The translations under genes were made by a program, and so were the position numbers. Below are positions 1 through 6,895 of a DNA stretch of 64,000 nucleotides, piece by piece. Location: contig NZ_PKRQ01000003.1 in the NCBI RefSeq assembly GCF_002855575.1, forward strand, positions 434,001 through 498,000. Reading direction: 5' to 3'. The stretch's first letter is position 1, and each line of letters starts with the position of its first letter. This stretch comes from Tabrizicola sp. TH137. Lineage in GTDB: Bacteria > Pseudomonadota > Alphaproteobacteria > Rhodobacterales > Rhodobacteraceae. The notes beneath the pieces were generated by a model. It was not told where the DNA came from. It saw nothing but the letters and a program-made list of their open reading frames with translations, and searched no databases.

Positions 1-746
1 AGCTCGTCCAGATCAATGTCGCCGACGCCGATCAGGCCGCCGCCGCCGCCGAGGCCGGCATCGACATCGTGGTGAACGGCGATCCGGCCCGCTGGTCCGG
101 GATACGCGCCGCCGCGCCCGACACCCATCTCTGCCTCTCGCTGCGCCACGGCCAGGCGGCAAGCCGCGGCGAAGCCCTGAAACAGGCCTTCGCCGCGCTG
201 GAGGCCGGGGCCGAGTCCGTCTATTGCTCCCTCTCCCCCCGCTTCATCGAGGCGCTGTCCCGCGAAGGCATCCCCGTCTGCGCCCATGCCGGGCTGGTGC
301 CGCCCAAGGCCCGGCTCACCGGAATGCGCGGCTTCGGCAAGACCGCCGCCGAGGCCCGCGCGGTGTTCGAGGCAGTAAAGGCTTTCGAATCCGCAGGGGC
401 GGTGATGGTGGAGCTGGAATGCCTCGCCGCCCCCGTCACCGCGCTGATCACGCAGGCCACCACGCTTTCCACCGTCTCCATCGGATCGGGCGCCGGGGCC
501 GACATCCACTATCTCTTCGGCTGCGACATCCTCGGTGAACCGGGCCGCCGCCCCCGCCATGCCCGCGCCTTCGACGATTTCGCCGCCGAATATGCCCGTC
601 TCCAGACCCGCCGCATCGCGGCCTTCACCGCCTTCCGCGACGCCGCACGGGGCGGGGACTTCCCCGCCGCAACCGAGACCGTCGCCATCCCGTCAGATGA
701 ACTCGACCGCTTCGCCGACTGGCTTCAGGCCTGCCCGCAGGGCTGA
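1..746 (+). CDS. PanB-like ketopantoate hydroxymethyltransferase family protein (5'-truncated by window edge)
   Basis: The reading frame is open to the left edge (first full codon at base 3), so the N-terminus is missing. The visible part follows the second half of the PanB (3-methyl-2-oxobutanoate hydroxymethyltransferase) barrel: a VVNGD segment where PanB has LVGDS, IPVCAHAGLVP where PanB has VPVCGHLGLTP, AGAVMVELEC matching AGAQLLVLEC, and SIGSGAGADIHYLFGCDILG matching the IGIGAG..DGQILV.HD.FG region. PanB makes ketopantoate for pantothenate and CoA synthesis. The match is clear in order but divergent in key positions; the DS metal/substrate pair is reduced to D. It may therefore be a PanB/PEP-mutase superfamily paralogue and not true PanB, so no symbol is given. 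Confidence 0.6.
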   Translation, partial: LVQINVADADQAAAAAEAGIDIVVNGDPARWSGIRAAAPDTHLCLSLRHGQAASRGEALKQAFAALEAGAESVYCSLSPRFIEALSREGIPVCAHAGLVPPKARLTGMRGFGKTAAEARAVFEAVKAFESAGAVMVELECLAAPVTALITQATTLSTVSIGSGAGADIHYLFGCDILGEPGRRPRHARAFDDFAAEYARLQTRRIAAFTAFRDAARGGDFPAATETVAIPSDELDRFADWLQACPQG

Positions 747-836
747 CCCGGCCCTCGCCGCCGGCGGCACTTCGCAGTTGGCGCAAGCCGCCCCCGCCCC
801 TACCTTCCAGCCAGACGAACAGGGACAGGCGCACAG

Positions 837-1622
837 ATGACGGATGACAGAACAGCATCGGATGACAGGGCCCGCGCCACCGATCCCGCCGCCAGCCTTG
901 CCAGCCGCCTGCGCGCCTTCCCGATCTTCTCCGCCCTCTCGCCCGAAACCCGCACCGCCCTCGCCCAGGGCATGCGCGAGGAACGCTGGCCCGCCGGTCG
1001 GTTGATCTTTTCGCGCGGCGATGCGGGCGACCAGATGTTCGCCCTCACCTCGGGCCGCATCCGCCTCGCCCTCTCCACCCCGCAGGGCCGGGAAATCGTC
1101 CTGCGCAGGCTCGGCCCCGGCGATATCCTGGGCGAGATGGCCCTGATCGACGGTGAACCCCGCTCCGCCGATGCCACCGCCGCCGAGGCGACAACCTGCC
1201 TCGTCCTCTCCCGCGCCCGCTTCGACAGCGTCGCAAGCCAGCGCCCCGATCTGGGCCTCGCCATGGCGCGCCATCTCTCCGCCCATCTGCGCCGCACCAA
1301 TTTCCAGATGGAATCCATCGCCCTCTATGACCTTCAGACGCGGCTGGTGCGCTTCCTGCTCCACAGCCTCGCCCAGATGCCCGATCAGACGGCGGATCAG
1401 AACGCGGACCTCAGAAAGGGCAAGGGTCCGGTCGCGCCCCTCCGCCGCCTGACCCTCGGCCTGAACCAGAGCGATGTCGCCGCCATCCTGGGCGCCTCCC
1501 GCCCCAAGATCAGCCAGGCCTTCCAGACGCTCATCGCCCTGAAGGCGATCCGCCGCGATGGCGACGGCTGGCTCTGCGACATGGCAACCCTCACCACGCT
1601 CTCCGAAGGCCAGGACCCCTAG
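837..1622 (+). CDS. Crp/Fnr-family transcriptional regulator
   Basis: The 261-residue protein has an N-terminal cyclic-nucleotide-binding fold. It is recognisable from the F.ALSPE start, the GD.GDQMF.L.SGRIRLAL strand pattern and the GPGDILGEMALIDGEPRSADATA core (about residues 80-115). A long linking helix follows, then a C-terminal winged helix with LNQSDVAAILGASRPKISQAF as recognition helix (about 210-232). No N-terminal Fnr-type cysteine cluster is visible, so it is not an oxygen-sensing Fe-S Fnr. An AGGGACAGG ribosome-binding stretch lies upstream of the ATG. It stands alone between the PanB-like gene and the histidine kinase; target genes cannot be inferred. Confidence 0.88.
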   Translation: MTDDRTASDDRARATDPAASLASRLRAFPIFSALSPETRTALAQGMREERWPAGRLIFSRGDAGDQMFALTSGRIRLALSTPQGREIVLRRLGPGDILGEMALIDGEPRSADATAAEATTCLVLSRARFDSVASQRPDLGLAMARHLSAHLRRTNFQMESIALYDLQTRLVRFLLHSLAQMPDQTADQNADLRKGKGPVAPLRRLTLGLNQSDVAAILGASRPKISQAFQTLIALKAIRRDGDGWLCDMATLTTLSEGQDP

Positions 1623-1795
1623 CCCCGCCATGCTCCGCAAGGCCATGCCCGCCCCCGCTTCGCAGCGCTGCCCAAAATCTTTCACATCTGCAACTAAATC
1701 CTTCGGTAATCCGGCGTAAGACAGGATAGGCTGCAAGCGGGGACCGGAGGATGAACCGACATGCTGGCGCTCCTCCATGGAGCTGAACAGATAAG

Positions 1796-3538
1796 ATGAG
1801 CAGGGCGCAGAGACTCGGCGCACGCCTGCGTGCAGAGACGCAAGTCCTGCGCCCCATCGACATGCGCGATATCGGCAAGCGCCTTGCGATGGCGGGCTTC
1901 TTCCTGCTGCTGATCTTCTGGCTCGACAAGGTCCAGGAAGCCCTCACCGCGCTCGTCGCGATCATCCTGCTCGAGACGGTCTCGCATCTCCTCTACAAGC
2001 GCGAAATGGCCTGGGCAGACCGCCTCCCGCTGGGCTGGATCCTGCTCCACTGGTCGCTGAACGCGCTCCTTGCCTTCGTCTACATGATCCCCGGCATGGT
2101 GATGGCAGGCCATCCCGACCTCGCCATCGTCGCGCTCAGCCTGATCTGGACCTGCGGCGTCTTCATCCACATCACCAATGCCTTCGGTCGCCTGCCGCTC
2201 TACAAGGCCAATCTCATGGTGCCGGTGCTGGCAGCCACCTGCGTCGTCATCCTCTCCGTCGCCCAGAACGATGTCAAACCTGCCGGCCCCCATGGCCTTC
2301 TGCTGCTCATCCTCGCCTTCATCCTCTACAGCTACAACATCCTCGAAAACCTCTACAAACAGACCCGCGCCGACTCCGCCCTCTCCGCCGCCCTGCTGGA
2401 ATCCAACCAGCGGCTCTCGGCCCTCGACACGACAAGACAGCAACTCCTGAACGCCGTCGAAGCCCTGAATGATGGCTTCGTCTATTTCGACCACGAAGAT
2501 CGCCTCGTCCTCGCCAATCGCCGCTTCCGCGAACTCTACGCCCTCAGCGCCGATGCCATCGAACCCGGCGCCCGTTTCGAAGACATCCTGCGCCACGGCC
2601 TCGCCCGCCAGCAGTTCCTCGATGCCATCGGTCGCGAAGAGGACTGGCTGCAAGAGCAGTTGAATGTCCAGACGGCCCAGGCCGTGGTCCGCCAGCACCT
2701 GCCCGACGGCACCGTCCTTCAGGTGATGGAACGCCGCACCTCGGATGGTGGCCGCGTCGGCCTGCGCGTCGATGTCACCGACATCACCCGCGCCCATGCC
2801 GCCGCCGAGGCGGCCAGCCGCGCCAAATCCGAATTCCTCGCCAATATGAGCCACGAGATCCGCACCCCGCTGAACGGTGTCCTCGGCATGGCCGACCTGC
2901 TTGCCGGCACCTCCCTCGATGCCGAACAGAAATCCATGCTCTCGGTCATCCGCTCCTCCGGCTGGAGCCTGCTGACCCTCCTGAACGACATCCTCGACCT
3001 CGCCCGCGTCGAATCGGGCAAGATGGTGCTGGAAGACCGCGAATTCGACCTGCAAACCTCCATCGAGCGGCTGGAGGCGCTGCACGGCGCCACCGCCCGC
3101 GCCAAGGGGATCACCTTCGAAATCTGGCACTCCGCCAATGGCCGCTACCTGCGCAGCGGCGACGAGACGCGCATCATCCAGATCCTGCACAACCTCGTGG
3201 GCAATGCCATCAAGTTCACCGAAAACGGCTCCGTCCGCCTCAAGATCCGCGCCAGCCAGCCCGACCAGCTCATCTTCGAGGTGGTCGATACCGGAATCGG
3301 CATGACCGAGGCGCAGGTAGAGCGCATCTTCGACAGTTTCGAACAGGCCGATGCCAGCACCGTCCGCCGCTTCGGCGGCAGCGGTCTGGGCATGACCATC
3401 GTCCGCCGACTTGTCGATCTGATGCAGGGCGACATCACGATCCGCAGCGCACCCGGACAGGGCACCCGCGTCACCGTCACGCTCCGCGTGCCGACCGCCT
3501 CCGAAGCCGCGCTCCCGCTCGCGGCGGGACGGGCCTGA
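1796..3538 (+). CDS. Membrane sensor histidine kinase with PAS domain (orphan)
   Basis: The 580-residue protein begins with about six hydrophobic segments (residues ~28-45, 48-67, 78-104, 108-128, 136-157, 165-183). A coiled linker (~190-220) follows, then a PAS-like fold (ALNDGFVYFDHEDRLVLANRRFRELY, ~223-248), a HisKA domain with phospho-acceptor His353 in NMSHEIRTPLNG, and a HATPase_c domain (HNLVGNAIKFTENG, DTGIGM, GGSGLGM). There is no receiver domain, although the EIRTPLNG H-box is of the kind common in hybrid kinases. No response regulator gene is adjacent, so the partner must be elsewhere. The signal is probably membrane-linked. The ATG has only a weak upstream GGAG. Confidence 0.88.
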   Translation: MSRAQRLGARLRAETQVLRPIDMRDIGKRLAMAGFFLLLIFWLDKVQEALTALVAIILLETVSHLLYKREMAWADRLPLGWILLHWSLNALLAFVYMIPGMVMAGHPDLAIVALSLIWTCGVFIHITNAFGRLPLYKANLMVPVLAATCVVILSVAQNDVKPAGPHGLLLLILAFILYSYNILENLYKQTRADSALSAALLESNQRLSALDTTRQQLLNAVEALNDGFVYFDHEDRLVLANRRFRELYALSADAIEPGARFEDILRHGLARQQFLDAIGREEDWLQEQLNVQTAQAVVRQHLPDGTVLQVMERRTSDGGRVGLRVDVTDITRAHAAAEAASRAKSEFLANMSHEIRTPLNGVLGMADLLAGTSLDAEQKSMLSVIRSSGWSLLTLLNDILDLARVESGKMVLEDREFDLQTSIERLEALHGATARAKGITFEIWHSANGRYLRSGDETRIIQILHNLVGNAIKFTENGSVRLKIRASQPDQLIFEVVDTGIGMTEAQVERIFDSFEQADASTVRRFGGSGLGMTIVRRLVDLMQGDITIRSAPGQGTRVTVTLRVPTASEAALPLAAGRA

Positions 3539-3656
3539 CCGCCCGCACCACCCCGCCCGGCCCCGCCGATCTTTCCGCCCGCCCCCGGCCTCCCGGTCCT
3601 TGTGCGAATCGAGACGGCCCAGTAGCGGTAAATCCATGTTAATCATGGAGGTGATG

Positions 3657-4328
3657 ATGAAGGCCCTGGTGTCGCTCGCGGTCAGTCTTGTCCTGATGGC
3701 GTCCACCGCACAGGCGGCCGTCTTCCTCACCTCGGACTCGCATGGCTATTCCGGGCCGGTGCTGAACATGACCGGCTATACTGGTCCCTTCATCAAGTTC
3801 GACGAACCCATCACCCTCGCCGACGGCACGACGGTCATCCCCGCGCCCGGCGCCTCTCCGGGCGGATCCATTGCCGGCGCCGGCCTGATCGACCCCTATG
3901 CCTTCGACCAGAACGGCATATCGCGCACCACGCCGCTGATCGGATCGAACGCCCGCAGCGGCTTTCTGGAGCTGCGCTTCACCAGCCTGATCTCCTCCTT
4001 CGGCGGCTTCTGGAACTATGCACGCGGCGACCGACCGAATAGCTGGGGCGACAACCCCGTCATCGCCGCCTTCGACAGCCTCGGCAATGAACTGGGCTCC
4101 TTCGATCTGGCCCGTCTCGCGCCGATCTCCACGCCGGGGCAGATCGACTCCTTCGCCTTCCGCGCCATCCAGTCGGACAAGGCGGATATCGCCACCATCC
4201 GCTTCGGCGGCTCCTTCCTCGCCTATGCGCCCTCGGTCGCCGCCGTTCCCGTGCCCGCCGCCCTGCCGCTCCTGCTCGCAGCCTTCGGCCTCCTCGGCCT
4301 CATGGCCCACCGCCGCAAGGCCTGCTGA
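3657..4328 (+). CDS. Exported protein with VPLPA-CTERM-like C-terminal anchor
   Basis: The start is ATG 3657, preceded by GGAGG at 3647-3651; ATGs at 3645 and 3654 are in frame but badly spaced. The 223-residue product has a signal peptide ([20 protein letters not shown], cleavage after AQA). A probable beta-rich body with no recognised domain follows. The C-terminal tripartite tail consists of [10 protein letters not shown], a hydrophobic stretch and RRKAC. That tail fits the PEP-CTERM/VPLPA-CTERM class, in which an exosortase-type transpeptidase cleaves and anchors the protein, often alongside exopolysaccharide or biofilm functions. No exosortase gene lies in the window. The body's function is unknown. 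Confidence 0.75.
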   Translation: MKALVSLAVSLVLMASTAQAAVFLTSDSHGYSGPVLNMTGYTGPFIKFDEPITLADGTTVIPAPGASPGGSIAGAGLIDPYAFDQNGISRTTPLIGSNARSGFLELRFTSLISSFGGFWNYARGDRPNSWGDNPVIAAFDSLGNELGSFDLARLAPISTPGQIDSFAFRAIQSDKADIATIRFGGSFLAYAPSVAAVPVPAALPLLLAAFGLLGLMAHRRKAC

Positions 4329-4452
4329 TCCCGGCCCGGCGCGAAGGCCCTCCATACCGCCCGCCGCCACGGCGGTCGATCGGCAAACCAGCGCCAGGGC
4401 CAGAACGGCCCCGCCGCGCGGCAAGCCGCAATTCACAGTGGATTTTGAGGAT

Positions 4453-4528
4453 TGGTGGAGCAGAGGGGGATCGAACCCCTGACCTTATCATTGCGAACGA
4501 TACGCTCTCCCAACTGAGCTACTGCCCC
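4453..4528 (-). tRNA. tRNA-Ala(CGC)
   Basis: Reading the minus strand gives a full cloverleaf: acceptor GGGGCAG pairing with CTGCTCC, a D arm (GCTC..GAGC), anticodon loop TTCGCAA (anticodon CGC, codon GCG), a T arm with GGTTCGATCC, discriminator A and an encoded CCA. The acceptor carries the G3:U70 wobble pair that identifies tRNA-Ala, in agreement with the anticodon. Confidence 0.95.
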
Positions 4529-4609
4529 ATCCGCGCGCGCCTTCTCGCGCAAAGCCGATGCCTTGTCAAGCGACCCCAAGGTCACCCCGGCGGCCGCCCG
4601 GAAGGCCGC

Positions 4610-5059
4610 TCAGCCCGCCGCCGCCCCGACATGCGACCGCACAAAAGCCGCGATCTCCGCCGCGGGCCGCGCCCCTGCCAGCCGCGCCACCTCGCGCCCG
4701 CGATGATACAGGATCAGGGCCGGAATCCCCCGGATACCCGCCCGCTGCGCCACCTCGGGAAAGGCCTCGGTGTCCAGCTTGGCCAGCCGCACCGAAGGCG
4801 CCAGGGCCTTCGCCGCCTTGGCAAATTCCGGGGCCATCATCCGGCACGGCCCGCACCAGGCCGCCCAGTAATCCACCAGAAGCGGCAGGTCATCCCCCCG
4901 CACGGCCTTGTCATGCGCCGCCCGGTCCAGGGTCATCACCCGCCCGTCGGCCAGGGCCGCGCCGCAAGTCCCGCATTTCGGTCCCGCCGCCAGCCGAACC
5001 GCTGGCACCCGGTTCATCTGCCCGCACTCCGCACAGCACAGCTTCACCGCCTCGGTCAT
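4610..5059 (-). CDS. trxC: Thioredoxin 2 (TrxC)
   Basis: The 149-residue product has an N-terminal zinc-ribbon with two cysteine pairs (LCCAECGQ and KCGTCG, about residues 8-31). A thioredoxin fold follows with the catalytic WCGPC motif in [18 protein letters not shown] (~58) and the cis-proline segment [11 protein letters not shown]. This zinc-ribbon plus Trx arrangement separates thioredoxin 2 from thioredoxin 1. It reduces cytosolic disulfides and is associated with oxidative stress. The ATG at 5059 was chosen because it is preceded by GGGGGTG and starts just before the zinc ribbon; a longer frame to 5089 adds ten unconserved residues. Confidence 0.92.
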   Translation of the reverse strand: MTEAVKLCCAECGQMNRVPAVRLAAGPKCGTCGAALADGRVMTLDRAAHDKAVRGDDLPLLVDYWAAWCGPCRMMAPEFAKAAKALAPSVRLAKLDTEAFPEVAQRAGIRGIPALILYHRGREVARLAGARPAAEIAAFVRSHVGAAAG

Positions 5060-5117
5060 GGCACCCCCAACAAATTCCACTCCCGGCATATGTCGTAAGT
5101 CCGGGCCCCGTCTTCAA

Positions 5118-5205
5118 CCCTTCATCTTGGCCCAAATACTCACAGGGGGTGAATGGGCCGCATGGCCCAGAGGGGGCGCGTGCGCCCCCTGACCGCGGAG
5201 GAGGC
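5118..5205 (+). repeat. CATCTTGGC..AAATACTC intergenic element, full form
   Basis: A head reading CTTCATCTTGGCCCAAATAC is followed by a GGGGG run, then two nested palindromes: GGGCCGCATGGCCC, and GGGGGCGCGTGCGCCCCC. The same modular order recurs at 48731-48802 and, in variant form, inside 22306-22765. Heads alone occur at 56836, 24354 and 18911, the last two inverted. It lies upstream of trxC (minus strand) and past the stop of the next minus-strand gene. Its function is unknown; the paired stems could act in RNA. Confidence 0.7.
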
Positions 5206-5267
5206 GCGCAGGCGCCGACGACAGGAAAGGCAGGCGGCGGCACGCCGCACCGCATGGCAACGGCAGA

Positions 5268-5585
5268 CTAAAGGAAATCGCTCTCCACTTCCGTCACGTC
5301 GATCCCCAGCGCCTCCAGCCCCGCCTCAAGGTTCTCGGCCAGATGCGGCATCCCCATCAGATACTGGTCGGTCGGGATGGTCGCCTCGGTATAGGCCGTC
5401 TCCACCGCCGTCTGGTAATCCTCCGGCTCAAAGGCCCCCCGCCCAACCCAGGCGATGGCGGTCAGATGCGCCTTCTCGTCATCGTTCAGACTGTCGATGA
5501 AGGCATGCAGCTCCTCTTCCGCAGCATCCCCCTCGCGGAACTGGAAAATGATATGCACCACCTTTTCCGGGCTGATCTCCAGCAT
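5268..5585 (-). CDS. DUF3775 family protein
   Basis: A 105-residue acidic cytosolic protein beginning MLEISPEKVVHIIFQFRE and continuing with DSLNDDEKAHLTAIAWVGRG, the pattern of the DUF3775 family found across Alphaproteobacteria. The ATG at 5585 has an AGGGGAG ribosome-binding site; longer frames add low-complexity arginine-rich sequence and are rejected. The function is not known, and no catalytic motif is visible. It is followed on the same strand by trxC beyond a repeat element and is probably transcribed alone. Confidence 0.82.
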   Translation of the reverse strand: MLEISPEKVVHIIFQFREGDAAEEELHAFIDSLNDDEKAHLTAIAWVGRGAFEPEDYQTAVETAYTEATIPTDQYLMGMPHLAENLEAGLEALGIDVTEVESDFL

Positions 5586-5643
5586 GGCACGACTCCCCTG
5601 GGTAGAAAGCCATCGTCGCCCCACCCGCCCGGCCATGCAAGCC

Positions 5644-5961
5644 CTAACCCGCCAGGGCAAAGCCCGCCGCATAGGCCAGCGCGCCCCCCAGCGTCGCCAG
5701 CACGACCGACCGCCGCCAGAGCCAGACCGCCACCACGGCCCCCGTCCCCGCCACCGGCGCCAGCACCGCCCCCGCCTGCACGAAGGGCAGGCTCGACGCC
5801 ACAAAGAGCGTGGCAATCGCCGCAGGCCCCACCGCCGCCAGAAACCGCGCCAGCACCCCGCCCCCACCCCCGGCTCCAAGGCCAAACCGGATGGGCAGCG
5901 TCCGGAACCCCCAATTCGCCGCCCCCACGACCAGGGCCAGCAGCAGCACCTCCCCGCTCAT
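5644..5961 (-). CDS. azlD: AzlD-type branched-chain amino acid exporter small subunit
   Basis: A 105-residue integral membrane protein with about four hydrophobic segments and the AzlD-typical GAANWGFRTLPIRFG stretch near the N-terminus. AzlD is the small partner of AzlC in export of branched-chain amino acids and their analogues. Its ATG overlaps the azlC stop by four bases, which implies translational coupling. Substrate specificity cannot be read from the sequence. Confidence 0.88.
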   Translation of the reverse strand: MSGEVLLLALVVGAANWGFRTLPIRFGLGAGGGGGVLARFLAAVGPAAIATLFVASSLPFVQAGAVLAPVAGTGAVVAVWLWRRSVVLATLGGALAYAAGFALAG

Positions 5962-6653
5962 GCGCCCCTCCGCAACAGCCCGGCCAGCGCCCCGGCCACC
6001 ATCCCGCCCAGAATCCCGGTGGTAGAGGACACGGCCAGCGTCCCGCCCACGCAGGCCAGCCCCGCAACCACGATCACCGGCACCTGCGGCCGGGTCAGGA
6101 TCGACAGCAGCAGTGCAAGGAACAGCGCGGGCAGCAGGAAGGAGAACCCCGCCTCCACCACCGGCCACCCGGCCAGCGCCCCATCCCCCGCCAGCGCGCC
6201 CGCCAGCGTGCCGCCCACCCAGGCCGCATAGGCAGGCAGACCCAGCCCGAACATCCAGGCCTCGGCAAAGCGGCGTCCGCGCGCCAACTCCCCCAGCGCC
6301 GCGCCAAAGACCTCATCCGTCAGACCCCAGCCCCAGGCCCAGGCGTGCCGCTTCCCCACCCCCTCCCCCGCCGCCTTCATCAGCGCCGGGCCATAGAGCA
6401 CATGCCGCAGGTTCATCGCGATCAGCGTCAGCGCCGCCACCGGCAGCGCCGCACCCGAGGTGATCAGCGCCAGCGCCAGGAATTGCGATGCCCCCGCATA
6501 GATGATCACCGACAGCGCCGTCGCCCCCAGGGGCGAAAGCCCCGCCCCCACCGCCGCCACGCCAAAGGCAAAGGCGATGGGGAAATAGCCCAGCGCGATC
6601 GGCACCGCCGCGACCAGTCCCGCGCCGAAGGTCTCTCCCTGCCTGTCGTCCAA
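5958..6653 (-). CDS. azlC: AzlC-type branched-chain amino acid exporter large subunit
   Basis: The 231-residue membrane protein shows the AzlC features: PIALGYFPIAFAFGVAAV near the start, ALSVIIYAGASQFLAL, and NLRHVLYGP followed by a GLTDEVFGA segment. With AzlD it forms a bipartite exporter of the LIV-E family. It is the first gene of a two-gene operon on the minus strand. Its upstream spacer (6654-6895) holds a palindrome and a 12-bp periodic array, which could lie in the azlC 5' region. Confidence 0.9.
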   Translation of the reverse strand: MDDRQGETFGAGLVAAVPIALGYFPIAFAFGVAAVGAGLSPLGATALSVIIYAGASQFLALALITSGAALPVAALTLIAMNLRHVLYGPALMKAAGEGVGKRHAWAWGWGLTDEVFGAALGELARGRRFAEAWMFGLGLPAYAAWVGGTLAGALAGDGALAGWPVVEAGFSFLLPALFLALLLSILTRPQVPVIVVAGLACVGGTLAVSSTTGILGGMVAGALAGLLRRGA

Positions 6654-6725
6654 GATACCCCCCGCGCCCGCCGGATCGCAGGGCTACCCGCCCCGCGCGA
6701 CCGCGTCAATCGCGCCCGCCTTCGC

Positions 6726-6750
6726 GTAGGATGGGCAATGCTGCCCATCC
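6726..6750. repeat. GTAGG-headed palindrome (GGATGGGCA/TGCCCATCC type)
   Basis: GTAGGATGGGCA is followed by a short loop and TGCCCATCC, giving a perfect 9-bp stem. It belongs to the dispersed GTAGG(G/A)-headed palindrome family seen elsewhere in the window (15078, 37860, 39032-39256, 43156, 44411-44707), with a different stem sequence. It lies between the 3' end of gcvP and the 5' end of azlC and lacks a T-tract. Confidence 0.65.
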
Positions 6751-6816
6751 ACCGTCAGAAATCACCCGTGCATCCACGCACAGAACCCGACTGAACGCCG
6801 CCCAAGCTGCGCCAAT

Positions 6817-6876
6817 CGGTATGTACACCTGTCTGCACAGTTTGCGGCACAGGTTGCGGCACAGGTTGCGGCACAG
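6817..6876 (-). repeat. 12-bp-period direct repeat array, five units
   Basis: On the minus strand the units read CTGTGCCGCAAC, CTGTGCCGCAAC, CTGTGCCGCAAA, CTGTGCAGACAG and a degenerate GTGTACATACCG, in strict 12-base register. A second array of the same register and motif lies at 44750-44797. It sits in the azlC upstream spacer, just past the gcvP stop. The regular period suggests an iteron-like protein-binding array or a slipped repeat; the function is unknown. Confidence 0.7.
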
Positions 6877-6895
6877 CCGTTGCGGGGGCGCAGCG

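Noticed and set aside
1694-3730. 678-codon minus-strand open frame opposite the histidine kinase
   Set aside because: Low-complexity, Gly/Asp/Val-rich product with no motif; it exists because the plus-strand codons end in C or G. The kinase motifs on the plus strand are decisive.
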